Positions 12,601 to 26,491 of a stretch of 64,000 bases of DNA are shown here, piece after piece. Origin of the DNA: Pandoraea thiooxydans (GTDB lineage Bacteria; Pseudomonadota; Gammaproteobacteria; Burkholderiales; Burkholderiaceae); the NCBI RefSeq assembly GCF_001931675.1, contig NZ_CP014839.1:2232001-2296000 (forward strand), in the 5' to 3' direction. Under the pieces are notes generated by a model that was not told where the DNA came from, did not search any database, and saw only the letters and a program-made list of their open reading frames with translations. Each line of letters starts with the position of its first letter. Position 1 is the stretch's first letter. Both the position numbers and the translations under genes were made by a program.

Positions 12601-13139
12601 GTCTCGCGGCGGCGCTCCTTGTATTTGGATACGCCCGCGGCCTCTTCCAGAAATACCCGCAACTCATCGGGCTTGGCCTCGATGATGCGGGAAATCATGC
12701 CCTGACCGATGATCGCGTAGGCGCGTGGGCCCAGGCCCGTGCCAAGGAAAATGTCCTGAATGTCGCGGCGGCGTGCCGGCAGGTTGTTGATGTAATAGCT
12801 CGACGTGCCGTCGCGCGTCAGCACGCGCTTGACGGCGATCTCCGCGTACTGGCTCCATTGGCCGGCCGCGCGGCCGTCGCTGTTATCGAAAATCAGCTCG
12901 ACGCTGGACCGGCTGGCGGGTTTGCGGGTGGTCGAGCCATTGAAAATGACGTCCTGCATCGATTCGCCGCGCAATTCGGAAGCGCGCGACTCGCCGAGCA
13001 CCCAGCGCACCGCGTCGATAATATTCGACTTGCCGCAGCCGTTGGGCCCGACGACCCCCACCAGTTGGCCGGGCACGTGAAAATGGGTCGGATCGACGAA
13101 GGATTTGAAGCCAGCCAGTTTGATGGAGGTCAGACGCAC
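9624..13139 (-). CDS. smc: Chromosome segregation ATPase SMC
   Basis: A full-length 1171-aa condensin subunit. The N-terminal head holds Walker A (GPNGCGKSN, about 31-39); two long coiled-coil arms flank a hinge at about 500-650; the C-terminal head carries the ABC signature LLSGGEKALTAIAL and Walker B CLLDEVDAPLDD. It organises and segregates the chromosome with ScpA and ScpB, which are not in the window. The ATG at 13139 gives the canonical MRLTSIKLAGFKSF opening. It lies 60 bp upstream of zipA. Confidence 0.97.
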   Translation of the reverse strand: MRLTSIKLAGFKSFVDPTHFHVPGQLVGVVGPNGCGKSNIIDAVRWVLGESRASELRGESMQDVIFNGSTTRKPASRSSVELIFDNSDGRAAGQWSQYAEIAVKRVLTRDGTSSYYINNLPARRRDIQDIFLGTGLGPRAYAIIGQGMISRIIEAKPDELRVFLEEAAGVSKYKERRRETENRLHDTRENLTRVEDILRELASNLDKLESQAAVAQQFKALQSDGEEKQQLLWLLRRNEAQAEQERQQRAIEQAQIDLEAQMARLRASESELETLRAAHYTSTDAVQAAQSGLYEANAEVSRLEAEIRFVVESRNRVQAQLAALSAQREQWLARSAQAQSELAEATEELSIAEERSARAQDEAAARGDALPATEARWRDAQAGLNEQRAEIAQVEQALKLEAAHQRNADQSLQQLQQRQERLQGEARGLDKPDEVLLENLRGELAEQQALLEDAQAALAEAQEALPRLDEERRSAQARVQAEAAAIAQLEARLAALKQLQESVQTEGKVQPWLDKHELAQLPRLWKKLHIEPGWENALESVLRERLAALEISNLDWIKAFASDAPPAKLAFYSPPAASLPLESPAGLRPLMALLRIDDPGLRAVLQEWLGAVFVADDMAQALLLRAQLPAGATLVVPAGHLVSRVGVQLYAADSEQAGLLARQQEIENLTRQLRAQMLLGDEAKTAAVRCEAAYSQSSQALGEMRARAERATQQVHALQLDVLKLTQAYERYNARSTQIDDELREIALQIEEQLALRAESEANFEQADARLAELQAHFEDGQLEFESLDTMLGEARNQLRDLERAAQEAKFAEKNIENKINELTRNIQTSHEQAERLVASIEQAQIELVKITEQTVENGLQDALTVRAEKEEILTAARSELDALTLQLRQMDEQRLTVERGLQPLRDRITELQLKEQAARLNREQFAEQLAAAQVDEAALAARLQADMKPSWLQGEVTRINNAINALGPVNMAALDELTAARERKTFLDAQSADLTEAINTLEDAIRKIDQETRTLLQGTFDEVNRHFGELFPLLFGGGQAKLMMTGEEILDAGVQVMAQPPGKKNSTIHLLSGGEKALTAIALVFGMFQLNPAPFCLLDEVDAPLDDANTERYAKMVERMSSKTQFVFISHNKIAMEMAHQLIGVTMQEQGVSRIVAVDMESAVNMVESN

Positions 13140-13259
13140 GGCAGGTTCGCTTATACGGTCATTGGAAAAACGCTGGACACGCCCACAGCAGCGTCAGCAC
13201 ACCCTGTCGGCCCTGATCGCGCTGGCGCGGCACCAGGGAGCCGGATTCATGGGTGTGAA

Positions 13260-14222
13260 TCATACCATCGCATCCCCGGCTCGGGCCCTTTTCCCGGCAT
13301 CGCGATGCGAAGTTTCGGGTAACAGACCAGCGATGACGCCTGCCGCCACAATGCAAGTACCGCCGGCAACTTCGCGCAACCCGAGCACTTCACCAGCGAT
13401 CAGGCACGAGGACACCGCCGCCACGACGATCTCGAACAGCATGATCAGCGCCGCGCGGTTGGCGGCGACGCGAGCCAGGCCGAACTGCACGATCACATTG
13501 GTCGCGGCGATCGTCACACCCAGCGCGATCAGAACCAGCGCGGCAGGCACGCGCTGCGAAACCGGCGCCGCACCGTGCCCCAAAGCCTCGGGCATGATCC
13601 ACAGCGACAGCGCGCCGGTGATCACGCAACCGACAAACATCACCCAGGTCCGCATCTCCGCCCGCATCTCGGGCAATACCTGGCTGGCACGCCGAACCAG
13701 CACATTGTTGGCCGCAAACCCCATCCCGGCCAGCAGCCCCATCCACTCGGCCGGCGTGGCCGGTACCGGCCACCCGCCCTTGGCCGGCCAAAGCATCAGC
13801 GCGGCCCCGCCCAGCGCCAGCGCGATGAGCAGCGCGCCAGCGACGGTGAGCCGCTCGCTCAGCAACCATTGCGCCAGCAGGGCCGTCCACACCGGGCTCA
13901 GATAAAACAGCAGTAGAACCCGCATCACATAGCCGTGCGTGGTACCCCAGACGAAACAGATATTTGCGACGCCGGCCGCCAGACCGATGGCCGGCAGCAA
14001 CCACGAAGCGCGCAGCGTCGAGAACCGGCGCCAGTAAACCACGCTGATGAAAAGCGTCGCGACCACTGCGCTCAACACTTGCGCCAAAGCCGCGGAAATC
14101 CCCCACGTCAGCAGCATCCGGTACGGATACCAGGAAATGCCCCACACCGACGATCCGACCAGAATCGACAGCGCCGGTGCCCAGCCCGGCGCTGCTGGAG
14201 CCGAGCGAACCGCTTCCGTCAT
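13260..14222 (-). CDS. EamA/DMT-family transporter
   Basis: A 320-aa integral membrane protein with about ten hydrophobic helices in two EamA repeats; the first begins SILVGSSVWGISWYPYRML. The drug/metabolite transporter superfamily exports amino acids and metabolites, but the substrate cannot be read from sequence. It lies 120 bp upstream of smc on the same strand and is divergent from dapC, with which it shares an upstream region of about 170 bp. Confidence 0.85.
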   Translation of the reverse strand: MTEAVRSAPAAPGWAPALSILVGSSVWGISWYPYRMLLTWGISAALAQVLSAVVATLFISVVYWRRFSTLRASWLLPAIGLAAGVANICFVWGTTHGYVMRVLLLFYLSPVWTALLAQWLLSERLTVAGALLIALALGGAALMLWPAKGGWPVPATPAEWMGLLAGMGFAANNVLVRRASQVLPEMRAEMRTWVMFVGCVITGALSLWIMPEALGHGAAPVSQRVPAALVLIALGVTIAATNVIVQFGLARVAANRAALIMLFEIVVAAVSSCLIAGEVLGLREVAGGTCIVAAGVIAGLLPETSHRDAGKRARAGDAMV

Positions 14223-14296
14223 GTTTTCCCCTTAAGAAAGCCGCCGAATGCCGCGCCGCCGATGAAGACATTCAGCGCCGAGGCGTTCTACCACGG

Positions 14297-14302
14297 TATA
14301 AT
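14297..14302 (+). promoter_or_regulatory. Candidate -10 box for the dapC-dapD operon
   Basis: A perfect TATAAT lies about 90 nt before the dapC start codon. The only upstream partner seen is a poor TTCAGC with a 20-bp spacer, so assignment rests mainly on the -10 match and position. Confidence 0.4.
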
Positions 14303-14392
14303 TTTCGACTTGCCAATTTTGCGCTATCACTGCGCGTCGGCGTGAACACCCCCGATCACCCCCGATGCATTGACCGAGAATCCTCATCGCCC

Positions 14393-15595
14393 GTGAATCC
14401 GTTACTCGCAAAACTCCAGCCGTACCCCTTCGAGAAGCTCAGAGCCCTGGTGCAGGACATCACGCCGGCGGCTGGTTTTAAACCCATCAGTTTCGGCATT
14501 GGCGAGCCCAAGCACCCCACCCCGCTGTTCATCAAGGAAGCCCTGAGCGACGCGCTCGGCGGCTTGTCCAATTATCCAGCGACCCAGGGCACCGAGGCTT
14601 TGCGGCAGGCCATCGCCAACTGGCTCGAAAAACGTTACCGGCTGCCGAACGTCAACCCGGCAACCGAAGTACTGCCGGTCAACGGTTCTCGCGAGGCGCT
14701 GTTTTCGTTCGCCCAGGCAGTGGTCGACGCCAGCCGTCCCGGTGCGCTGGTGTTGTGTCCGAATCCGTTCTACCAGATTTACGAGGGTGCGGCGCTCCTG
14801 GCAGGGGCGACCCCTTATTTCGCCAACAGCGATCCGGCGCGCAATTTTGCGCCCGATTACGATGCAGTGCCAGCAGAAATCTGGCAGCAGGTGCAACTGC
14901 TGTTCGTTTGCTCGCCGGGCAATCCGACCGGCGCGGTACTCGGCCTGGACGACTGGCGCAAACTATTCGCGCTGTCCGACCAGTACGGCTTCACCATCGC
15001 CAGCGACGAATGTTATTCGGAGATTTATTTCGACGAAGAACGCCCGCCGCTCGGCGGGTTGGAGGCAGCGCACCAGTTGGGTCGGAATTTTGACCGCCTG
15101 GTGGTGTTTTCCAGCCTGTCCAAACGCTCCAACGTGCCGGGCATGCGCTCGGGGTTCGTCGCGGGTGACGCAGCCTTGCTCAAGCAATTCCTGCTTTACC
15201 GCACCTACCATGGCTGCGCGATGAGCCCGGCGATCCAGGCCGCCAGCGTCGCGGCCTGGAGCGACGAGGCGCACGTGCGCCTCAATCGCAGCAAATATGT
15301 GCGCAAATTCCAGACGATCGCGCCACTGCTGGGCGAAGTACTGGACGTCGCCATGCCCGACGCGGGCTTTTATCTGTGGGCCCGCGTCGACCGGCGAACC
15401 GGCCTGTCGGATACCGAATTCACCCGGCGCCTGCTGGCCGACTACAATGTGACTGTTCTGCCCGGCTCGTTTCTCGGCCGGGAAAGCCAGGGGACCAATC
15501 CGGCAAAGAATTTCGTACGCATCGCACTGGTGGCGGAAGTCGACGAATGCACCGAAGGTGCTCAACGCATCGTGCAATGCTGCCGAAGTCTTTAA
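14393..15595 (+). CDS. dapC: Succinyldiaminopimelate transaminase
   Basis: A fold-type I PLP aminotransferase for the N-succinyl branch of lysine/diaminopimelate synthesis. The GTG at 14393 gives a 400-aa protein starting with (V/M)NPLLAKLQPYPFEKLRAL, matching DapC of Burkholderia; the longer frame from 14177 has no family-like residues. The PLP lysine is in FSSLSKRSNVPGMRSG, and SPGNPTGAVL and SDECYSEIYFDE are typical of the class. The Shine-Dalgarno is weak. Directly followed by dapD, with dapE two genes on, so three steps of the pathway are encoded together. Confidence 0.92.
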   Translation: MNPLLAKLQPYPFEKLRALVQDITPAAGFKPISFGIGEPKHPTPLFIKEALSDALGGLSNYPATQGTEALRQAIANWLEKRYRLPNVNPATEVLPVNGSREALFSFAQAVVDASRPGALVLCPNPFYQIYEGAALLAGATPYFANSDPARNFAPDYDAVPAEIWQQVQLLFVCSPGNPTGAVLGLDDWRKLFALSDQYGFTIASDECYSEIYFDEERPPLGGLEAAHQLGRNFDRLVVFSSLSKRSNVPGMRSGFVAGDAALLKQFLLYRTYHGCAMSPAIQAASVAAWSDEAHVRLNRSKYVRKFQTIAPLLGEVLDVAMPDAGFYLWARVDRRTGLSDTEFTRRLLADYNVTVLPGSFLGRESQGTNPAKNFVRIALVAEVDECTEGAQRIVQCCRSL

Positions 15596-15619
15596 TTTCT
15601 TTTTTTATCGATCTATACC

Positions 15620-16447
<828 letters not shown>

Positions 16448-16449
16448 CC

Positions 16450-16797
16450 ATGAGCGCGGTGCTGCACGGCATTCCCAATTGCGACACCGTGAAAAAGGCC
16501 CGCGTCTGGCTCGACGAGCAGCGCGTGGCCTACACGTTCCAAGATTTCAAGAAAGCCGGCGTGAGCGCCGCCATGCTCAGCGGCTGGCTGACCCAGGTGC
16601 CGCTCGAGACGCTGCTCAATCGGCGGGGCACCACCTGGCGCAAACTCACCGCGGCCGAGCAGGCCAGCGCCAGCGATGAAGCCGGCGCAATCGCGCTGAT
16701 GATGGCCCAGCCTTCGCTGATCAAGCGTCCCGTATTGGTTGCGCACGGACGCGTTACCGTCGGCTTCAAGCCCGAACTCTATCGAGCGCTGTTCTGA
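16450..16797 (+). CDS. ArsC/Spx-family thioredoxin-fold protein (YffB-like)
   Basis: A 115-aa protein with the N-terminal motif GIPNCDTVKKAR, giving single Cys11 with the nearby lysines characteristic of the YffB branch of the ArsC/Spx family. YffB-like proteins are proposed glutathione-dependent thiol reductases and are not true arsenate reductases; no arsenic genes are nearby. It lies between dapD (2 bp) and dapE (6 bp), an arrangement conserved in beta-proteobacteria, suggesting an undefined link to DAP synthesis or simple cotranscription. Confidence 0.85.
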   Translation: MSAVLHGIPNCDTVKKARVWLDEQRVAYTFQDFKKAGVSAAMLSGWLTQVPLETLLNRRGTTWRKLTAAEQASASDEAGAIALMMAQPSLIKRPVLVAHGRVTVGFKPELYRALF

Positions 16798-17979
<1,182 letters not shown>

Positions 17980-18039
17980 GTTTCCCAATAACGATCTTCC
18001 GCGCTGCCGGCCGCCGGCGGCGTCAATCTGGAGAAGTTC

Positions 18040-18924
18040 ATGTCCGACCATCCCTTCACGACGGTGCGCGATCTGCTGCGCTACGCCGTCTCGCGTTTTA
18101 CCGAGGCCAAGCTGGCGTTCGGCCACGGGTGCGCGTCAGCGTACGACGAGGCTGCCTACCTGGTACTGCACACGCTGCATTTACCGCTCGACACGCTCGA
18201 TCCGTTTCTCGACGCCACCTTGCTGCCAGCCGAAATCGAGCGCGTGTTGTCGGTCATCAACCGGCGTGCCGGCGAGCGCGTGCCCGCCGCCTACATCACC
18301 AATGAAGCCTGGATGCACGGCTACCGGTTCTATGTCGACGAGCGCGTGATCGTGCCGCGCTCGTTCCTGGGCGAATTGCTGGAGGAGCAGTTCGCTCCCT
18401 GGATCGCCCAGCCGGAACAAATCAGCCACGTGCTCGAACTCTGCACCGGCTCCGGCTGCCTGGCGATTCTGGCAGCCGAAGCTTTCGCGCAGGCGCACAT
18501 CGATGCGGTCGACCTGTCCGGCGACGCACTGGCGGTCGCCGCGATCAACGTCCGGGACTACGAATTGCAGGATCGCATCGCCTTGCACCAGGGCGATCTT
18601 TACGCGCCGCTGCCATCCACGCGGTACGACCTAATTCTGAGCAATCCGCCATACGTCAATGACCAGGCAATGCAGAGCCTGCCCGCCGAATACAGGCACG
18701 AACCCCGCATGGCCCTGGCCGGCGGCAACGACGGTATGGAGGTGGTGCGCCGCATCATCGCCGATGCCGGGCAATGGCTCACCCCCGACGGCCTGCTGGT
18801 CATCGAGGTCGGTCACGAGCGCGCCCACGTCGAGGCGGCCTTCCCCGACCTGGAAATGACGTGGCTGAGCACCAGCGCCGGCGACGACATGGTATTCCTG
18901 GTGCACGCCGCGGCGCTGCCATGA
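18040..18924 (+). CDS. prmB: 50S ribosomal protein L3 N5-glutamine methyltransferase
   Basis: An SAM-dependent methylase that modifies a glutamine of ribosomal protein L3. The 294-aa protein carries the SAM-binding [13 protein letters not shown] and the glutamine-methylase signature NPPY (202-205). The [14 protein letters not shown] segment and its length favour PrmB over PrmC. A GGAGAAG Shine-Dalgarno precedes the ATG, 60 bp after dapE, in the position usual for this lineage. Confidence 0.92.
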   Translation: MSDHPFTTVRDLLRYAVSRFTEAKLAFGHGCASAYDEAAYLVLHTLHLPLDTLDPFLDATLLPAEIERVLSVINRRAGERVPAAYITNEAWMHGYRFYVDERVIVPRSFLGELLEEQFAPWIAQPEQISHVLELCTGSGCLAILAAEAFAQAHIDAVDLSGDALAVAAINVRDYELQDRIALHQGDLYAPLPSTRYDLILSNPPYVNDQAMQSLPAEYRHEPRMALAGGNDGMEVVRRIIADAGQWLTPDGLLVIEVGHERAHVEAAFPDLEMTWLSTSAGDDMVFLVHAAALP

Positions 18925-18949
18925 CGGCGCGAGCCAATCTTTCCAGATA

Positions 18950-20383
18950 ATGTCGCTGACACCGTTTCATCTCGGATCGCTGCTTGCACTGCTGCACCTG
19001 CTCGGCATATTGGCCGCGATCCACGCCATCCTGACGGTGCGCACCTCGCAGGGCGCGGTCGCGTGGGCCGTATCGCTGCTCGCCGCGCCTTACTTCACCC
19101 TGATTCCCTATTTGATCCTGGGGCGCAGCAAATTCTCCGGCTATGTCGAGGCGCGCCGGCAGCGAAACCGCTTAATGCACTCGCGCGTTGGCGAAATCGA
19201 CTGGCATGCCGGCCAGCCGGGCGCGCTGCAACGGAACGTCGGGTTCAGCGCGCTCACACGCCTGACCGGCATGCCGTTTACCGCGAACAACGGCGTGCGG
19301 CTGCTGATCAATGGCGACGCGACCTTCGCGGCCATATTCGAAGCGCTGCGCCGGGCACGCAGTTACATCATCGTGCAATTTTTCATCGTGCATGACGATG
19401 CGCTGGGCCGGGAATTGCAGCAGATTCTGCTCGAGCGCGCCGCCGCCGGTGTCAAGGTGTACTTCCTGTACGACAGTATCGGCAGTTACGATCTGCCGGC
19501 GCAGTACACCGAGACGCTGCGCGACGGCGGTGTCCATGCGCACGCTTTCGCCACGCAGCGCAGCCTCATCAAACGCTTCCTCAACCGCTTTCAGCTCAAC
19601 TTCCGCAATCACCGCAAAATCGTCGTGATCGACGGCGACCGTGCCTTCATCGGCGGGCATAACGTCGGGGTCGAATATCTTGGCCGCAAGCCACCCCTGT
19701 CACCCTGGCGCGACACCCACATCGATGTCACCGGGCCGGCCGTCATCGGTATTCAGCGCGCATTTGTGGAAGACTGGCACTGGGCCACCGGTGAGATTCC
19801 CTCGGTCAAGCGCCTGCCGGCCCCGTCCGGGGCCAGCATGCATTGCCAGGTGGTTCCCAGCGGCCCGGCCGACCGGCTCGAGACCTGCTCGCTGTTTTTC
19901 GTCGAGTGCATCAATGCCGCCGAACAACGGGTCTGGATCACCACGCCTTACTTCATCCCGGACGAGGCGGTTTTCTCGGCACTGCGCCTGGCGGTACTGC
20001 GCGGCGTCGACGTGCGCCTGTTGATTCCGAGCCGGCGCGATCACTACGTCGTGTTCGAGGCCACCACGCTCTACGCCTATGACGCGGTGCGCGCCGGCAT
20101 CCAGGTCTACCAATACCAGCCCGGCTTCGTGCATCAAAAGGTCGTGCTGATCGACGACGCCGCCGCCGCGGTAGGCAGCGCCAACCTTGATAATCGCTCT
20201 TTCCGGCTCAATTTCGAGATCATGCTGTTGACCGTCGACGACGTCTTCGCCAAGGATGTCGAACACATGCTCGATACCGATTTCGCCCAGGCCAGGCCAA
20301 TGACGCGCGACGCTTACTACCGTTTGCCTTTCTGGCGACGCATCGCGATGCACGTCGCGCGGCTGTTCGCCCCCATCCTGTAA
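18950..20383 (+). CDS. cls: Cardiolipin synthase (ClsA type)
   Basis: An inner-membrane phospholipase D-family enzyme that makes cardiolipin from phosphatidylglycerol. The 477-aa protein has two N-terminal transmembrane helices (about 5-55), a phospholipase-nuclease N domain, and two HKD motifs: HRKIVVIDG near residue 220 and HQKVVLIDD near 395, followed by [15 protein letters not shown]. Length and paired membrane helices match ClsA. It starts 26 bp after prmB. Confidence 0.93.
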   Translation: MSLTPFHLGSLLALLHLLGILAAIHAILTVRTSQGAVAWAVSLLAAPYFTLIPYLILGRSKFSGYVEARRQRNRLMHSRVGEIDWHAGQPGALQRNVGFSALTRLTGMPFTANNGVRLLINGDATFAAIFEALRRARSYIIVQFFIVHDDALGRELQQILLERAAAGVKVYFLYDSIGSYDLPAQYTETLRDGGVHAHAFATQRSLIKRFLNRFQLNFRNHRKIVVIDGDRAFIGGHNVGVEYLGRKPPLSPWRDTHIDVTGPAVIGIQRAFVEDWHWATGEIPSVKRLPAPSGASMHCQVVPSGPADRLETCSLFFVECINAAEQRVWITTPYFIPDEAVFSALRLAVLRGVDVRLLIPSRRDHYVVFEATTLYAYDAVRAGIQVYQYQPGFVHQKVVLIDDAAAAVGSANLDNRSFRLNFEIMLLTVDDVFAKDVEHMLDTDFAQARPMTRDAYYRLPFWRRIAMHVARLFAPIL

Positions 20384-20428
20384 TTGCCCGCCCGCTAAAA
20401 TACGGGTTTCACCGATTTTGACCGCATT

Positions 20429-22384
<1,956 letters not shown>

Positions 22385-22408
22385 ACGATCGGCGCGTACG
22401 CAGCGGCG

Positions 22409-23767
22409 TCAGAGCGCCGCGATGGCCTGGTCGATACGATCGACCGCACGCACCTCGAGTCCGTCGATAGGTTGCTTGGGAGCATTGGCCTTGGGGATGA
22501 TTGCCAGCGAAAAACCGAGTTTCGCGGCTTCTTTCAAACGGTCCTGCCCGCGCGGGCTGGGCCTTATTTCGCCGGCCAGACCGACCTCGCCGAACGCCAC
22601 GATGCCGCGCGGCAGCGGCCGGTTGCGCAATGACGAGTGAATCGCGAGCATGACCGCCAGATCGGCCGCCGGCTCGGTGATTTTTACGCCGCCCACGGCA
22701 TTGAGAAAGACATCCTGATCGAAACACGCAATACCGGCATGGCGATGCAACACCGCCAGCAGCATCGCCAAGCGATTCTGTTCGAGCCCGACGGCCAGGC
22801 GCCGGGGGTTCGGCACTTGCGCCGTGTCGACCAGGGCCTGGATTTCGACCAGCAGCGGCCGCGTGCCTTCCTGCGTGACCAGCACGCACGAGCCTGGTAC
22901 GGTCTGATCGTGCTGCGACAGAAACAGCGCCGATGGATTGGAGACGCCCCGCAGCCCTTTTTCGGTCATGGCGAATACGCCAAGCTCGTTGACCGCACCA
23001 AAGCGGTTCTTGAAGGCGCGCACCAGCCGGAACGACGAATGCGTATCGCCCTCGAAGTAAAGCACCGTATCGACGATATGCTCGAGCACGCGGGGCCCGG
23101 CCAGGTTGCCCTCCTTGGTCACGTGCCCGACCATGATCACGGTCACGCCGGACTGCTTGGCCGTGCGCGTGAGTTGCGCAGCGCATTCGCGCACCTGCGC
23201 GACGGAGCCGGGGGCGGAGGTCAATGCCTCGGAATAAACGGTCTGGATGGAATCGATCACGACGATCTCGGGGCGCTCGGCCTCGATCGCCGCCAGGATC
23301 TTCTCCAACTGAATTTCAGCCAGCAAATGGAGCTCGCCGCTGGCCGGACCGGTCAGATCCAGACGCTGCGCCCGCAGTGCGATCTGCGCGCCGGACTCCT
23401 CGCCGCTGACATAAAGCGCCGGCCGCTCGCGCGCGACCTGCGCCAGCGATTGCAGCAGCAGCGTCGATTTTCCGATGCCCGGGTCGCCGCCGATGAGCAC
23501 CACCCCACCGGCCACCAGCCCGCCGCCCAGCACCCGGTCGAACTCGCCGATGCCGCTCGAAAAACGCGGCACGTCCGCTGCCTCGATATCCGCCAGACGC
23601 CGCACCGGCGTGCTCTTGGCCAGCGCCTGGTAGCGATGCCCCGAGGGGGATTCGGCGACCGTTTCCAATAACGAATTCCAGGCGTTGCAATGCGGGCATT
23701 GGCCCTGCCATTTCGGCACCTGGCCGCCGCATTCCGAACAGGTATAAATCGTCTTGGCTTTGGCCAT
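22409..23767 (-). CDS. radA: DNA repair protein RadA
   Basis: A RecA-related branch-migration helicase acting in recombinational repair. The 452-aa protein has the N-terminal C4 zinc finger (C10, C13, C24, C27), Walker A GDPGIGKST (94-102), the RadA-specific KNRFG motif around residue 258 and the inactive Lon-protease-like C-terminal domain. It converges on the ABC-F gene with a 24-bp gap that holds no obvious terminator. Confidence 0.96.
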   Translation of the reverse strand: MAKAKTIYTCSECGGQVPKWQGQCPHCNAWNSLLETVAESPSGHRYQALAKSTPVRRLADIEAADVPRFSSGIGEFDRVLGGGLVAGGVVLIGGDPGIGKSTLLLQSLAQVARERPALYVSGEESGAQIALRAQRLDLTGPASGELHLLAEIQLEKILAAIEAERPEIVVIDSIQTVYSEALTSAPGSVAQVRECAAQLTRTAKQSGVTVIMVGHVTKEGNLAGPRVLEHIVDTVLYFEGDTHSSFRLVRAFKNRFGAVNELGVFAMTEKGLRGVSNPSALFLSQHDQTVPGSCVLVTQEGTRPLLVEIQALVDTAQVPNPRRLAVGLEQNRLAMLLAVLHRHAGIACFDQDVFLNAVGGVKITEPAADLAVMLAIHSSLRNRPLPRGIVAFGEVGLAGEIRPSPRGQDRLKEAAKLGFSLAIIPKANAPKQPIDGLEVRAVDRIDQAIAAL

Positions 23768-23828
23768 CCGGGACAGATCTCAGAAATTTCAGAAATAACG
23801 AGGGGACAACGCGGGAGATGTCGAGCGC

Positions 23829-24899
23829 TTACTGCTCGATCACCGGCACGCGCGGCGCCAGTGCGCACATCAACTCGTAACCGATCGTTCCGCACGCGCA
23901 GGCCACGTCGTCGATCGGCAGCCCACGCCCCCACAGCACGGCGTTGCTGCCCACGCGGGCTTCCGGCACGGGACTGAGATCGACCATCAGCATGTCCATC
24001 GAAACGCGACCGACCACCTGGGTCAGGATGCCAGCGACCAAGACAGGCGTGCCTGTCGGAGCGTGGCGCGGATAACCGTCGGCGTAACCGCAGGCCACCA
24101 CACCGATGCGCATCGGCCGCTCGGCGGTAAACACGCTGCCGTAGCCGACGGTCTGCCCGGCACCGAGCTCCTGCACGGCGATCACCTCGCTCTCGAGTGT
24201 CATCGCGGGTTGCAGGCCGAGCCCCTCGACATCCGCGGTTCTGCCGCTAGGCGAGCCGCCGTACAGGGCGATGCCGGGCCGCACCCAGGCGTAATGCGTC
24301 TGCGGATGAAACAGCGTCGCCGCCGAATTCGCCAGGCAGCGCTCACCAGGAATATCGCGTGCGCCGCGCTCGAACGCTTCCATCTGATAGTCGACGCCGC
24401 GCTCGCCGTCGGCATCCGAAAAATGCGTCATGAGCACGATCTGGCCGACTCCAGGCATCGCACGGACACGCTCCCAGGCCGCGCGGTATCGCTCGGGCAC
24501 GAAGCCCAGCCGGTTCATGCCGCTGTTCATCTTGAGCTGCACCGTCAGCGGCTTCGACAGCCGCGCACCTTCGAGCATGCGCAATTGCTCGTCGCAATGC
24601 ACGGTCGTGGTGAGGCCGTATTCATCGATGACCTTGAGATCCGCGGGTTCAAAAAAACCTTCCAGCAGCAAAATCGGACCGGCCCAGCCGAGTTCGCGCA
24701 AGCGCACCGCCTCATTCAAATCGAGCAGACCGAAGCCGTCGGTCTCACGCAGGCCGGGAAAGGCGCGTTCGATGCCATGCCCGTAGGCATTGGCCTTGAC
24801 CACGGACCAGACCTTGGCATCGGGCGCGTGGCGCCGGGCAACATCGAGATTATTGGCAAGCGCTGCGGTGTGAATCGTGGCACGAATGGGACGAGGCAT
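23829..24899 (-). CDS. alr: Alanine racemase
   Basis: A PLP enzyme making D-alanine for peptidoglycan. With the ATG at 24897-24899 it is 356 aa and begins [20 protein letters not shown]; the frame extends to 25016, but the extra 39 residues are basic and unlike Alr. The PLP lysine is K35 in [22 protein letters not shown] and [11 protein letters not shown] are conserved family segments. It lies 61 bp downstream of the divergent-region boundary with radA following on the same strand. Confidence 0.95.
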   Translation of the reverse strand: MPRPIRATIHTAALANNLDVARRHAPDAKVWSVVKANAYGHGIERAFPGLRETDGFGLLDLNEAVRLRELGWAGPILLLEGFFEPADLKVIDEYGLTTTVHCDEQLRMLEGARLSKPLTVQLKMNSGMNRLGFVPERYRAAWERVRAMPGVGQIVLMTHFSDADGERGVDYQMEAFERGARDIPGERCLANSAATLFHPQTHYAWVRPGIALYGGSPSGRTADVEGLGLQPAMTLESEVIAVQELGAGQTVGYGSVFTAERPMRIGVVACGYADGYPRHAPTGTPVLVAGILTQVVGRVSMDMLMVDLSPVPEARVGSNAVLWGRGLPIDDVACACGTIGYELMCALAPRVPVIEQ

Positions 24900-25181
24900 G
24901 ACGATGAAGTTCTTCGGACGAGAGAGTGATTGAGTTCGGGGCTTTGCGACGGCAGCCGACCGAGGCCGGCGCCGCGCAGCGGCCGGCCGCGGCCGGGCTC
25001 GGTTAGGATTATGCATATTTTCGTGTTATAAAGCCGTGCGCACAACTTGTTTTGCCGATTTCTTTTTCCCGCCAGAGGAGCCGCCGAGGGCTTGGCCGCG
25101 CCGGACCACACTCAGCCGGCGGTGAGCGCCGGTGACATGGGACGGACGCAAAACCGCCGTCGGGAACCAATCCAAGCTGAG
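24900..25181. other. Divergent alr/lplT intergenic region
   Basis: The part near alr is very GC-rich; an AT-rich patch at 25008-25032 (ATTATGCATATTTTCG then GTTATAAAG) is the likely site of divergent promoters, with TATAAA (25028-25033) plus-oriented and CATAAT minus-oriented. No -35 boxes are convincing. No gene is seen. Confidence 0.45.
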
Positions 25182-26486
25182 ATGAAGACAGGTTTTTACA
25201 CCATCATGGCCGCGCAGTTTTTTTCGTCGCTGGCCGATAACGCATTGCTTATTGCTGCGATAGCGCTCCTCAAGGATTCCCATGCGCCGCAATGGATGAC
25301 GCCGCTTCTTAAGCTGTTTTTCGTGTTGTCCTACGTCGTTTTGGCGGCATTTGTCGGCGCATTCGCCGATTCCATGGCCAAGGGCAAGGTCATGTTCATC
25401 ACCAACAGCATCAAGGTGGTGGGCTGCATCATGATGATGGCAGGCTCCCATCCGCTGATCGCCTACGGCATCGTCGGTTTCGGCGCGGCCGCCTACTCGC
25501 CGGCCAAGTACGGCATTCTGACCGAATTGCTGCCAGCCGAGCGGCTGGTGGCCGCCAACGGCTGGATCGAAGGCCTGACGGTTACATCCATCATTCTCGG
25601 CACCGTCCTCGGCGGCGCGCTCGTCAATCCGCACATCGCGCACTACATCATCGCTCGCACACCGGCTGCCATCAGCACCTCTGCCGATGCCGCCATGCTG
25701 GTCATCATGGGCATCTACATCGTCGCCGCGCTGATCAATCTCGGCATCCCCGACACCGGCGCACGCTACCGGCGTCAACAACGCAATCCGATACGCCTGA
25801 TCACGGACTTCGCCGGCTGCTTCGTGACCCTTTGGCAGGATCGGCTCGGCCAGATATCCCTGGCCGTCACCACGCTGTTCTGGGGCGCCGGCGCCACGCT
25901 GCAGTTCATTGTCTTGAAATGGGCCGAAAAGGCCCTCGACATGAATCTGTCCGAAGGCGCGATTCTGCAAGCGGTGTCCGCGCTGGGCGTGGCGATCGGC
26001 GCGATGCTCGCGGCCGCCAGGATACCTCTGAAAAAATCGTTGTCGGTATTGCCGGTGGGCATTGCCATGGGCATCGTCGTGATGGGCATGGCCTTTTTCT
26101 CGAAACACACGCTGCCGGACTGGCCGATCAGCATCGGCTTCTGGCACGTTCCGTTCTATCTGGTGGTTGCTTACCTGTTTTTGATTCTGGTGGGCGGCCT
26201 GGCAGGCTTTTTTGTGGTGCCGATGAACGCCCTGCTGCAACATCGCGGGCACATCCTTCTGTCGGCGGGCCACTCCATCGCCGTGCAGAATTTCAACGAG
26301 AATCTGTCGGTGCTGCTGATGCTGTGCCTCTACGCGCTGCTGATCTGGTTCAACGTGCCGGTCGGCGTGGTGATCGTGCTGTTCGGCACCTTCGTATGCT
26401 GCACCATGTGGCTGGTGATGCGCCGCCATCAAGCCAATCAGCGTGAGTTCGATTCGGTGGCGCTGATCGGCGAAATCAAGCACTGA
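25182..26486 (+). CDS. lplT: Lysophospholipid transporter LplT
   Basis: A major facilitator superfamily flippase that returns lysophospholipids across the inner membrane for reacylation. The 434-aa protein begins MKTGFYTIMAAQFFSSLADNAL, typical of LplT, and has about 12 hydrophobic helices. The frame opens earlier at 25047, but those 45 residues are not membrane-like and lie in the promoter region. The acyltransferase partner (Aas) is not in the window. thiD starts 5 bp after its stop. Confidence 0.92.
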   Translation: MKTGFYTIMAAQFFSSLADNALLIAAIALLKDSHAPQWMTPLLKLFFVLSYVVLAAFVGAFADSMAKGKVMFITNSIKVVGCIMMMAGSHPLIAYGIVGFGAAAYSPAKYGILTELLPAERLVAANGWIEGLTVTSIILGTVLGGALVNPHIAHYIIARTPAAISTSADAAMLVIMGIYIVAALINLGIPDTGARYRRQQRNPIRLITDFAGCFVTLWQDRLGQISLAVTTLFWGAGATLQFIVLKWAEKALDMNLSEGAILQAVSALGVAIGAMLAAARIPLKKSLSVLPVGIAMGIVVMGMAFFSKHTLPDWPISIGFWHVPFYLVVAYLFLILVGGLAGFFVVPMNALLQHRGHILLSAGHSIAVQNFNENLSVLLMLCLYALLIWFNVPVGVVIVLFGTFVCCTMWLVMRRHQANQREFDSVALIGEIKH

Positions 26487-26491
26487 CGACA

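Noticed and set aside
16450-16797. Arsenate reductase
   Set aside because: The GIPNCDTVKKA motif and lack of ars genes fit the YffB branch, and the additional cysteines used by true ArsC enzymes were not seen.
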